This document shows positions 1 to 5,509 of a DNA stretch of 6,024 nucleotides, piece after piece. How positions within the stretch are numbered: the first letter of the stretch is position 1; every line of letters begins with the position of its first letter. The notes beneath the pieces are model-generated. The model searched no databases. It worked only from the letters and a program-made list of their open reading frames with translations, and was not told where the DNA came from. A program made the translations under genes and the position numbers. Source of the DNA: Cyanothece sp. UBA12306 (GTDB lineage Bacteria > Cyanobacteriota > Cyanobacteriia > Cyanobacteriales > Microcystaceae); NCBI GenBank assembly GCA_003448685.1, contig DLXW01000288.1, positions 972 to 6,995 of the forward strand, read 5' to 3'.

Positions 1-514
1 GATAGCGAGTTGATAATAATTGTTGAGTGCTGGTTTTAGCAAGAACTCCAATTTTGATATCTCGAAGATTACTATCTGGATTGATATTTCGTCGATTACT
101 AGCTCTAATTAATAATTGAGTACCTGTCAAGAAAAATGGGTTAGAAAATTGAATATCATAGTTAGGAATATCCCGAATCGTATTGGGACCACATTCTAAA
201 TAAGTTACACCTTTACTGACTAATTCAAACCGATTAAAAAGAGTTGATTTATATAATTTAATTAAGATTATTTCTTGATTCAAATACTCTTTAAGTTGTT
301 CATGAAAAAAATCTAAAAAGTCTAAACATACCCCCGATAAATTATTATTAAGATCCCGATAACCGAAGGGGACAGCATCTTCCCTAATTGCCACTTTAAG
401 TAATCCTGTTCGTTTAATTTCTTCGAGAACTGTTGCTGATTTTGCTTTTGATTGCCAAGAAAAGTTACAAAACAAAATAACATAAATTAGTAAAATAAAA
501 GATTTTAAATTCAT
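1..514 (-). CDS. Periplasmic amino-acid-type ABC transporter substrate-binding protein (partial, N-terminal 171 residues)
   Basis: The frame opens at ATG 514 and is still open at the left edge, so the C-terminal part is missing. Residues 1-27 look like a secretion signal: a Lys near the start, a hydrophobic core (about 6-18), and a possible signal peptidase I site after SKA (22-24). Cys16 is not in a proper lipobox (preceded by I-L-F). The mature part begins like the family 3 solute-binding fold: an EEIKRTGLLKVAIRED opening strand (31-46), PFGYRD (49-54), LSGVCLDF (59-66), then ECGPNTIRD (107-115) and a FSNPFFLTGTQLLIR strand (123-137), with IGVLAKTST (155-163) at the start of the second lobe. 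Family members usually have about 260-300 residues. Such proteins capture amino acids in the periplasm and hand them to a membrane permease, but the ligand cannot be told here. The start lies 38 bases after the stop of the upstream membrane-protein gene, suggesting co-transcription. No clear Shine-Dalgarno is seen. Confidence 0.85.
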   Translation of the reverse strand, partial: MNLKSFILLIYVILFCNFSWQSKAKSATVLEEIKRTGLLKVAIREDAVPFGYRDLNNNLSGVCLDFLDFFHEQLKEYLNQEIILIKLYKSTLFNRFELVSKGVTYLECGPNTIRDIPNYDIQFSNPFFLTGTQLLIRASNRRNINPDSNLRDIKIGVLAKTSTQQLLSTRY

Positions 515-552
515 AATTTTTATTGGGAAAAATTGAATAAAAAACATAGTGA

Positions 553-1611
553 TTATATCCAAGTATCTAAAATATCTTTAAACAACACTTCTTCAATCCA
601 TGTTTTAGCAACAACAGCTAAAGGAAGTGCTAATAATAACCCCAATAAGCCGAAAGATTGAGCAAAGAAAATTTGGGCCATTAGGGTAACAGCAGGTAAA
701 AGAGATACTTGTTTAGCCATCACTGTTGGGGTTAACCAATAACTTTCAATATTTTGAATAATAAAGTACCAAATTAAGATTGCCCAAATTTTCCAAGGAT
801 CATCTAATATAGCAACCATAATTGGAAAAATAACACTAGCAGCAGGACCAATATTAGGAATCAAATTAAGTAATCCTGCTAACAAAGCATGGACTAAAAC
901 TAACTTAACTTGTAAAATTAATAAACCAACTCCGCTTAGGGTTCCAATAAAAAGACAGTTAATAGTTATTCCTGTCAACCAATTACCTAAAGCAATTTCT
1001 GTTAGATTAATAATCTCATCTGCTCGACGACGATAAAAAGAAGGAAAAAGTATTAAAAAACTTCGTCTATATCCTTGGGGATTAACTACCATCATAATAG
1101 TCAAAACTAAAACAAAAAGAGCTTGTATAATTGCGTTAACTGAGTTAGAAAAAACAGCAAAAAAGTTTTTAAAAATTTGGGTTAATAAAGGTTGTAAATG
1201 TTCGATAAAATTTCCTAAAGATTGTGGAGGATTTAGCAAATCAAAACGTGATTCTTTTTCTCCTAATGTAAGTAAAATAAGTTGCAATCTTTCCCAGACA
1301 TTTGGTATTAATTCAATTAATTTTTCAAATTGCTCAATAAAAGGTGGTACAATCAACACAAAAAATATAGTAGTTAATAATAAAATGCCAAATAGGCAGA
1401 TAACTATAGCAATTTTTCGCTTAACTTTAATACCTATAATCTTTGAATTTTCTAACCACTTAATCAGTCTATTTAAAGCAGTTGAAAAAATAATTGCTGT
1501 AAAAATAAGCAACAAAAACTGTCGAATCTCCCACAGAACATAACCAGATATAACCAGGCTAGATAGTCCAATCCACCGACCAAGATTCACGAGTTTATCA
1601 GAAAAATTCAT
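553..1611 (-). CDS. AI-2E/PerM family transporter (UPF0118), 352 residues
   Basis: This is a polytopic inner-membrane protein. Numbered from ATG 1611, hydrophobic segments lie at about 11-26, 31-48, 66-90, 158-177, 210-234, 236-266, 273-287 and 304-336. A long amphipathic region (90-155) follows the third segment, the usual layout of this family. The hallmark LIPNIGP motif is at 250-256 and the conserved NIESYWLTP stretch at 287-295. The family was named after an E. coli autoinducer-2 exporter, and other members have been linked to Na+/H+ exchange, so the substrate here is unknown. The open frame extends 32 codons further, to a TTG at 1705-1707 directly after an in-frame stop. That extension is hydrophilic, unlike the family, and has no ribosome site. 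ATG 1617 is a second option, but MNFSDKL at 1611 looks like the natural family N-terminus. The gene follows carA on the same strand (157 bases between) and precedes the substrate-binding protein gene by 38 bases. The family call is firm, the start less so. Confidence 0.88.
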   Translation of the reverse strand: MNFSDKLVNLGRWIGLSSLVISGYVLWEIRQFLLLIFTAIIFSTALNRLIKWLENSKIIGIKVKRKIAIVICLFGILLLTTIFFVLIVPPFIEQFEKLIELIPNVWERLQLILLTLGEKESRFDLLNPPQSLGNFIEHLQPLLTQIFKNFFAVFSNSVNAIIQALFVLVLTIMMVVNPQGYRRSFLILFPSFYRRRADEIINLTEIALGNWLTGITINCLFIGTLSGVGLLILQVKLVLVHALLAGLLNLIPNIGPAASVIFPIMVAILDDPWKIWAILIWYFIIQNIESYWLTPTVMAKQVSLLPAVTLMAQIFFAQSFGLLGLLLALPLAVVAKTWIEEVLFKDILDTWI

Positions 1612-1768
1612 CCCCATTATTGTAATATCACTATTGAGGTTAAGCAATATAACCAGAGACTTGGTATCTTGAATTCCCTGATCCCTATGGCAGTTATCTT
1701 GATCCAATTAATTATCAGAAAAATTGGCTCTAAAACCTGGTATTTTGGAGAAAAATAGTTTTGCCGAA

Positions 1769-2911
1769 CTACTTCTGCTGTTCGCGCATTAAATTGACAA
1801 ACTTCTCAAATAAATAATCAGCATCGTGGGGACCAGGACTAGCTTCTGGGTGATATTGAACCGAGAAAAAGGGTAAAGTTTTATGAGATAAACCGGCAAT
1901 AGTACGATCATTCAAATTAAGATGGGTAATTTCAACATCAGCAGCTAAAGACTTATCAGTAACAGCAAAACCATGATTTTGACTGGTAATTTCCACCTGT
2001 TGATTTAAACCACAAGGCTGATTTAAACCGCGATGACCGAACTTTAACTTAAAAGTTTCAGCCCCCAAAGATAAACCTAAAATCTGGTGTCCCATACAGA
2101 TCCCAAAAGTTGGTTTACCAGCTTTAATCAATTCTTTTGTTACTTCAATTCCCTCTTGAACAGCAGACGGATCACCAGGGCCATTAGATAAGAAAATTCC
2201 ATCAGGATTATGCTTTAAAATTTCCTCAGCCGGAGTATTAGCAGGAACTACTATAATGCGACAACCATAACTAGCTAAACGGCGTAAAATATTGCGTTTT
2301 ACTCCAAAATCAATCGCTACAACCGTTAAATTTTCTTGAGCAGTTTTTTGGTTGTTGGGGTTAAATTCCCAGAGGGAGTCAGTGGGGGTAACCCACTCAT
2401 AAACCTCTTTGGTTGTCACTTCCTTGACTAAATTCAGACCAGCCATACTAGGAGTTAATTGTACCCGACGCAGTAACTCAGTAGGATCAAGAATTTCTGT
2501 AGAAATAGCCCCATTCATCGCCCCTACAGAACGAATTTTGCGGGTTAAAGCACGGGTATCGAGACCATAAATACCAATAATCTGATGACGCAGCAAATAA
2601 TCAGGAAGAGACTCCGTTGAGCGCCAATTACTCGGACGATAAGTAACATTACGAGCAATTACCCCTTTAACCTGAGGATGGGAAGACTCCTCATCATCAG
2701 AATTCACCCCCGTATTGCCTAATTCTGGATAGGTAAAGGTGACAATTTGACCACAATAACTCGGATCGGTTAAAACCTCTTGATACCCCGTCATACCAGT
2801 ATTAAAAACTACTTCACCCAAGGTAGTTCCTTTGGCTCCAAATGACCAACCTTCAAAAGAAGTTCCATCTGCTAACATTAATAGGGCTGGTGTCGCCTTT
2901 GCTATTGCCAT
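1769..2911 (-). CDS. carA: Carbamoyl-phosphate synthase small (glutaminase) subunit
   Basis: CarA hydrolyses glutamine and passes ammonia through a tunnel to CarB, which makes carbamoyl phosphate for pyrimidine and arginine synthesis in the cytoplasm. At 380 residues it is full length (E. coli CarA is 382). The N-terminal CarA-specific domain covers about 9-150, with [14 protein letters not shown] (13-26), [20 protein letters not shown] (32-51) and [12 protein letters not shown] (116-127). The class I glutamine amidotransferase domain covers about 195-376, with SNGPGDP (242-248), the nucleophile-elbow GICMGHQ with Cys272, GHRG (292-295), QNHGFAV (311-317), and [10 protein letters not shown] giving catalytic His354 and Glu356. 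All three triad residues are present, so the enzyme should be active. ATG 2911 gives a short cyanobacterial-style leader before the conserved LLMLADG. There is no obvious Shine-Dalgarno. carB is not in the window, which is common since car genes are often unlinked in cyanobacteria. The gene diverges from the HTH gene at 3109. Confidence 0.98.
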   Translation of the reverse strand: MAIAKATPALLMLADGTSFEGWSFGAKGTTLGEVVFNTGMTGYQEVLTDPSYCGQIVTFTYPELGNTGVNSDDEESSHPQVKGVIARNVTYRPSNWRSTESLPDYLLRHQIIGIYGLDTRALTRKIRSVGAMNGAISTEILDPTELLRRVQLTPSMAGLNLVKEVTTKEVYEWVTPTDSLWEFNPNNQKTAQENLTVVAIDFGVKRNILRRLASYGCRIIVVPANTPAEEILKHNPDGIFLSNGPGDPSAVQEGIEVTKELIKAGKPTFGICMGHQILGLSLGAETFKLKFGHRGLNQPCGLNQQVEITSQNHGFAVTDKSLAADVEITHLNLNDRTIAGLSHKTLPFFSVQYHPEASPGPHDADYLFEKFVNLMREQQK

Positions 2912-2962
2912 AATCGTTAAGTTTTTGATACTGAAAATAGATGAAACCTAACGGTGAGAGAT

Positions 2963-2991
2963 AGACTAGATATGGCAACCAGTCCAATCAA
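2963..2991 (-). promoter_or_regulatory. Candidate carA promoter
   Basis: On the minus strand TTGATT (2986-2991) resembles a -35 box and is followed, after exactly 17 bases, by TAGTCT (2963-2968), a weak TAnnnT -10 box. Transcription would start near 2956 and leave a leader of about 45 bases before the carA ATG. The -35 box is good and the -10 box is poor, so this is only a candidate. Confidence 0.35.
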
Positions 2992-3001
2992 GACCGTCTT
3001 G
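2989..3001. promoter_or_regulatory. Perfect 13-base palindrome at the carA -35 box (candidate operator)
   Basis: CAAGAC-C-GTCTTG is a perfect 6+1+6 inverted repeat. It overlaps the last three bases of the candidate carA -35 box (2986-2991), the place where a dimeric repressor or activator would act. The flanking bases do not extend the symmetry. Which protein would bind is unknown; the divergently encoded HTH protein is one possible candidate. Confidence 0.35.
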
Positions 3002-3085
3002 CCCTCTGTTGAGATACACTCATCCCTAGGTTACACTGGATTATCTTACCAGATAGCTTTAAGCCCCTGAGGCTATAGTCAAACC

Positions 3086-3104
3086 GCTACAAAGGTAGCT
3101 ACAA
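3086..3104 (+). promoter_or_regulatory. Inverted and direct repeats just before the HTH gene
   Basis: GCTAC (3086-3090) and GTAGC (3095-3099) form a perfect 5-base-pair hairpin around AAAG. The same short stretch carries a direct repeat, GCTACAA at 3086-3092 and 3098-3104, and the palindrome GTAGCTAC (3095-3102). The only Shine-Dalgarno-like bases for the gene, AAAGG (3091-3095), lie in the loop, 13 bases before ATG 3109. This could be an operator or a translational control hairpin, or simply chance. Confidence 0.3.
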
Positions 3105-3108
3105 TCAT

Positions 3109-4065
3109 ATGAGTCCCAAGAAACTGACTGACGACGATAAGCAAGAAATTCTTAAGCTTTATCGGCAAACACCAGAAACAACTTCCACTTTGGCCGATCG
3201 TTACGGGGTCAGTAGCTCTACTATTAGTCGCTTCCTGAAAAGCTATCTATCAGAGTTGGAATATGAGGACTTAATTCAACAAAAACGTCTTGCACGAACC
3301 ACTAAGTCAGAACCTCAATCAAAAGAGAGTACAAAGACCGTAGAGCCATCAGAAACTAGCAAAACTTCTCAGATTCCACAGAGCAAAGAAACCTCAGAAA
3401 CTCCCAAGATTGTAGAGCTCAAAGAAACTCCTGAAACTCCCGAAACTCCCGAAACCCCAAAAGTCTCGGAGATCAAAACCGAATCAACTCCAATTACGTC
3501 TAGAATCCCTGCTCCTATTTTAGCTAAGGAGCAACCTTCCTTAAGGAGAGAACCAACAACAGAAGAGGAAGATGATGAAGATAATGATGATCTAGACAAA
3601 GTTGATGTAAGTGCGATCGCCGAAATGCTTGGAGAAGATCTATCTGAAGATGATGATGATGATGATGATGATTTAGAAGATGAAGATTGGAATGGGTTAG
3701 ATGAATTAGACTATAATCCTGCTTTTGCTAAGGATGGAAACATTCAAGTTTTACCATTATCGGCTGCCATTTTTCCACAAACTTGTTATTTAGTTATTGA
3801 TCGTGGGGCTGAATTAATTGCTAGACCACTCAAAGAATTTGCTCATTTAGGAGAGATTCCCCCCGAGGAAATACAACAAAAAACTTTACCTGTTTTTGAT
3901 AATCACCACGGAGCGCGTCGTTTTTCTAATCGCTCTCAAAGAGTAATTAAGGTTCCCGATGGTCGATTACTTTATAAAAGTTCTCAGTATTTATATGCCA
4001 AGGGAATCACTCGTTTACTAATGGATGGTCAAATTTATTCTTTAGTTTCCGGCTCAGAAAATTAA
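3109..4065 (+). CDS. Helix-turn-helix protein with acidic low-complexity linker and conserved-looking C-terminal domain, function unknown
   Basis: I do not recognise a named gene. The 318-residue product has three parts. Residues 6-47 form a transposase/resolvase-like helix-turn-helix: helix DDKQEILKLYRQ, then TSTLADRYGVSSSTISRFLKSYL with the ADRYGVS turn and a Ser/Thr-rich recognition helix. Residues 64-150 are a Ser/Thr/Pro/Glu/Lys-rich linker including four ETP units (106-117). Residues 152-203 are highly acidic, with Glu/Asp runs and eight consecutive Asp (181-188). Residues 210-315 are a compact mixed region (NIQVLPLSAAIFPQTCYLVI, DRGAELIARPL, GARRFSNRSQR, GRLLYKSSQYLYAKGI) that looks like a folded domain. 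There is no signal peptide or membrane segment, so it should be cytoplasmic. DNA binding is inferred from the HTH; no recombinase or transposase catalytic domain is visible. ATG 3109 is chosen because the HTH begins at once after it. The gene diverges from carA and ends in its own terminator. Confidence 0.85.
   Translation: MSPKKLTDDDKQEILKLYRQTPETTSTLADRYGVSSSTISRFLKSYLSELEYEDLIQQKRLARTTKSEPQSKESTKTVEPSETSKTSQIPQSKETSETPKIVELKETPETPETPETPKVSEIKTESTPITSRIPAPILAKEQPSLRREPTTEEEDDEDNDDLDKVDVSAIAEMLGEDLSEDDDDDDDDLEDEDWNGLDELDYNPAFAKDGNIQVLPLSAAIFPQTCYLVIDRGAELIARPLKEFAHLGEIPPEEIQQKTLPVFDNHHGARRFSNRSQRVIKVPDGRLLYKSSQYLYAKGITRLLMDGQIYSLVSGSEN
3424..3459 (+). repeat. Four 9-base tandem repeats coding for Glu-Thr-Pro
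   Basis: The units are GAAACTCCT (3424-3432), GAAACTCCC (3433-3441), GAAACTCCC (3442-3450) and GAAACCCCA (3451-3459); an isolated fifth copy sits at 3397-3405. They encode the ETP units at residues 106-117 of the HTH protein. The near identity at DNA level suggests recent expansion by slippage inside the linker. Confidence 0.85.
3613..3620. repeat. HIP1 octamer
   Basis: GCGATCGC is the highly iterated palindrome of many cyanobacterial genomes. One copy lies inside the HTH gene and supports the cyanobacterial origin of the window. Confidence 0.8.
3649..3672 (+). repeat. (GAT)8 microsatellite coding for eight aspartates
   Basis: Eight perfect GAT triplets encode Asp181-Asp188 of the HTH protein. 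Every codon is GAT, with no synonymous GAC, which points to slippage growth. Length changes would stay in frame if whole triplets are gained or lost. Confidence 0.9.
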
Positions 4066-4083
4066 GTCTGAGCAAATTGTTTT
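4052..4083 (+). terminator. Rho-independent-type terminator of the HTH gene, containing the stop codon
   Basis: GCTCAGA (4052-4058) pairs perfectly with TCTGAGC (4067-4073) across an 8-base loop, followed by AAATTGTTTT (4074-4083), a modest T-rich tail. The stop codon TAA (4063-4065) lies in the loop and the last sense codons form part of the stem. The T tract is interrupted, so termination strength is uncertain. Confidence 0.5.
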
Positions 4084-4213
4084 CTCGGTTAGCATAACTT
4101 AAAACACTATTATGCAAGACTAAAATTTACAATTATTCATTTCTAAGTAAAAATACTGAAGGCATTGGATTAACAAGTCTTGATCAGTAAATTAATCTAG
4201 GAGCAACTGCTAA

Positions 4214-4229
4214 ATCATCTAGTGATGAT
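4214..4229. repeat. Perfect inverted repeat, 6-base stem
   Basis: ATCATC (4214-4219) and GATGAT (4224-4229) flank the 4-base loop TAGT. It lies within the gene-free spacer and its role is unknown. Confidence 0.55.
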
Positions 4230-4329
4230 GCAATAAAATATAAGTTTTTTAAACAAAATATAGACATTAACCCCAAAGTAGTTTTTTAAGGGGTAGAATT
4301 TTAAACAGGCGATTATACAAAGCAAGAAA

Positions 4330-4346
4330 AACTAGAAAATCTAGTT
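4330..4346. repeat. Perfect inverted repeat, 7-base stem
   Basis: AACTAGA (4330-4336) and TCTAGTT (4340-4346) flank the loop AAA. An alternative, longer-range pairing is also available: AAATCTAG (4337-4344) with CTAGATTT (4366-4373). About 110 bases before the pentapeptide gene, it could be an operator or RNA hairpin; nothing decides between these. Confidence 0.55.
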
Positions 4347-4443
4347 AATTATCTAGGTGTTAAGTCTAGATTTAATATTGGTATGGATTTAATTGTTCTA
4401 AATCTATCTGGTGAAACGTCATTATTTTTAGTTCTCATTTTTT

Positions 4444-4449
4444 AGGAGA
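4444..4449 (+). promoter_or_regulatory. Ribosome binding site of the pentapeptide gene
   Basis: AGGAGA ends 8 bases before ATG 4458. It is a strong site and fixes the start of that gene, whereas most other genes here have weak or no Shine-Dalgarno. Confidence 0.8.
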
Positions 4450-4457
4450 TTATACTT

Positions 4458-5333
4458 ATGATTAAAGCTAGTCGTTTGCGTCAACTTTATGAAGAAGGGA
4501 TTCGGGAATTTCCTGAAATTGATCTGCGCGGAGAAAACTTATCAAGGGTAATGTTAATCTCCGTGGATTTGAGGGAAGCTAACTTAATGGGAAGTAATTT
4601 AAGCCGAGGGTTTTTAACAAAATCTATTTTAAATAAAGTTAGTCTTAATTGGGCAGATTTAACCTATGCCAAAATGAGTGAAGTCAAGCTCAACGAAGCA
4701 GATCTAACAAAGGCTAATCTGGGTGGAGCTTTTATGGTTAAAGCTAGTCTTTTTAAAGCCAAACTTAGTGGAGCTAATTTGTCCCATACCAATTTAAGAG
4801 GAGCAGATTTACGTCAAGTCAATCTATGTAGCGCTAATCTCCATCGTGTTAATTTAAGAGAAGCTAATCTAACTCAAGCTAACCTTAAATGGGCTGATCT
4901 AACAGAAGCTCGTTTAAGTTGTGCTAATTTGACAGGGGTTTCCTTTTTTGGCTCCAATCTAACTCAAACTTTCCTCAAAGACGTGGATTTAAGTGGGGCG
5001 GATTTGGCAGGAGTTAACCTTAGTGAAGCGCGTTTAGGTGGTAGTAATCTTCAAGGAGCTAACTTACAAGAGGCTAACTTACAAGGGGCTCGTTTAAAAG
5101 ACACTAATTTGCGTGGAGCCAACTTGTTAGGCGCGAATTTAACAGATGTCCAGTTAGGAGAAGCAGATTTAACTGGGGCAATTTTTAATCAAGAAGATTT
5201 GCACTTGAGTCATCCCAATGCTACAAAGTTGCTCGAAATGTATCAAATGCTTGATTCAAGCCCATCAAAGATGACAGAAGTTAACTCTTATGAGGGTTAT
5301 TTTCATCAATTACAACCTCAATTAGCCAATTAA
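4458..5333 (+). CDS. Pentapeptide-repeat protein, 291 residues
   Basis: Residues 21-250 are about 46 consecutive pentapeptides of the A(N/D)LXX type with no insertion or deletion. The central position (residues 23, 28, 33 up to 248) is Leu almost throughout, otherwise Met or Phe, and the position two before it is mostly Ala, Ser or Val. By the known structures of the family this predicts a right-handed quadrilateral beta-helix of roughly 11-12 coils. The N-terminal cap (1-20), RLRQLYEEGIREFPE, matches the Tyr-x-x-Gly-x-Arg-x-Phe lead-in common in cyanobacterial members. The C-terminal tail (251-291) is non-repetitive and polar, and could cap the helix or bind a partner. There is no signal peptide or transmembrane segment, so it is probably cytoplasmic. 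Biochemical role is unknown; some relatives mimic DNA and bind gyrase, but nothing here shows that. ATG 4458 has a strong ribosome site. crtR follows 193 bases downstream; a separate promoter is likely. Confidence 0.95.
   Translation: MIKASRLRQLYEEGIREFPEIDLRGENLSRVMLISVDLREANLMGSNLSRGFLTKSILNKVSLNWADLTYAKMSEVKLNEADLTKANLGGAFMVKASLFKAKLSGANLSHTNLRGADLRQVNLCSANLHRVNLREANLTQANLKWADLTEARLSCANLTGVSFFGSNLTQTFLKDVDLSGADLAGVNLSEARLGGSNLQGANLQEANLQGARLKDTNLRGANLLGANLTDVQLGEADLTGAIFNQEDLHLSHPNATKLLEMYQMLDSSPSKMTEVNSYEGYFHQLQPQLAN
5058..5087 (+). repeat. Near-identical 15-base tandem copies inside the pentapeptide gene
   Basis: GCTAACTTACAAGAG (5058-5072) is followed directly by GCTAACTTACAAGGG (5073-5087), differing at one base. 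Each encodes three pentapeptide-phase residues plus linkers, so the pair amounts to a duplicated single repeat. It looks like a recent duplication, unlike the more diverged units elsewhere in the gene. Confidence 0.7.
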
Positions 5334-5423
5334 TACCACATATGTACCGTTAAAAAACTTGATAAAAGCTCTCAATCCCGTTAAACTGTTGATATTTTTG
5401 TTGGTTAGTTGGAGTGGAGTCAT

Positions 5424-5442
5424 TCATGCGAGATTAGCATGA
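5424..5442. promoter_or_regulatory. Inverted repeat upstream of crtR
   Basis: TCATGC (5424-5429) and GCATGA (5437-5442) pair perfectly around a 7-base loop. A competing pairing uses AGTCAT (5418-5423) with ATGACT (5439-5444). It lies immediately before the HLR1-like element and about 85 bases before the crtR ATG. It could be an operator; there is no T tract, so it is not a classical terminator for the pentapeptide gene. Confidence 0.35.
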
Positions 5443-5444
5443 CT

Positions 5445-5462
5445 GTTACAAATCTTTATTAA
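5445..5462 (+). promoter_or_regulatory. HLR1-like element (candidate RpaB site) of crtR
   Basis: GTTACAAA (5445-5452), two bases, then TTTATTAA (5455-5462) match the cyanobacterial HLR1 consensus of two KTTACAWW half-sites separated by two bases: the first half is perfect and the second has 6 of 8. A possible -10 box TAATAC lies at 5470-5475. RpaB binding to such sites mediates high-light control, which fits a gene that makes the photoprotective pigment zeaxanthin. Inferred from motif only. Confidence 0.4.
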
Positions 5463-5509
5463 AACTCTCTAATACGGTAAACTACCCAAGGATAGGTATC
5501 AAGTTTAGA

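Larger units (their letters stand above)
4098..4445 (+). pseudogene. Possible decayed coding sequence
   Basis: One plus-strand frame has only three internal stops (4188-4190, 4287-4289, 4302-4304) over about 115 codons, fewer than expected in such AT-rich DNA. Between the stops it reads like protein: TEGIGLTSLDQ, then INLGATAKSSDDAIKYKFF, then TGDYTKQEKLENLVNYLGVK and IGMDLIVLNLSGETSLFLV, ending at TAG 4443-4445. There is no start codon of note and I do not recognise the family. The bias could also be chance or come from a structured RNA, so this is a weak call. Confidence 0.25.
4066..4457. other. 392-base spacer without an intact gene
   Basis: The stretch between the HTH gene and the pentapeptide gene is AT-rich. 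It holds the terminator tail, several perfect inverted repeats, six CTAG tetranucleotides between 4197 and 4369, a relic-like reading frame (4098-4445) and, at its end, the ribosome site of the next gene. I see no convincing promoter, tRNA or riboswitch, and no intact open frame of useful length. Confidence 0.6.

Noticed and set aside
467..469. Cys16 of the substrate-binding protein as a lipoprotein attachment site
   Set aside because: The preceding residues I-L-F lack the small residue required at the -1 position of a lipobox, while a normal signal peptidase I site follows at residues 22-24.
1704..1727. CCAATT/AATTGG dyad after carA as a terminator
   Set aside because: The stem is short and AT-rich with a 12-base loop, and there is no following T run on the minus strand.
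3109..3250. HTH gene as the remnant of an insertion sequence
   Set aside because: The frame is intact, no DDE catalytic domain follows, and I see no terminal inverted repeats or target duplications around it.
3369..3599. Minus-strand open frame of 76 codons, rich in Ser, Val and Gly
   Set aside because: It is the mirror of the repetitive linker of the HTH gene; its composition (poly-Ser, GVS repeats) follows from the GAT, GAA and ACTCC repeats on the other strand, and it has no ribosome site or recognisable domain.
4270..4294. ACCCC/GGGGT pair as a terminator
   Set aside because: The 5-base-pair stem has a 15-base loop and no T tract after it on the plus strand, so it is not a convincing terminator.
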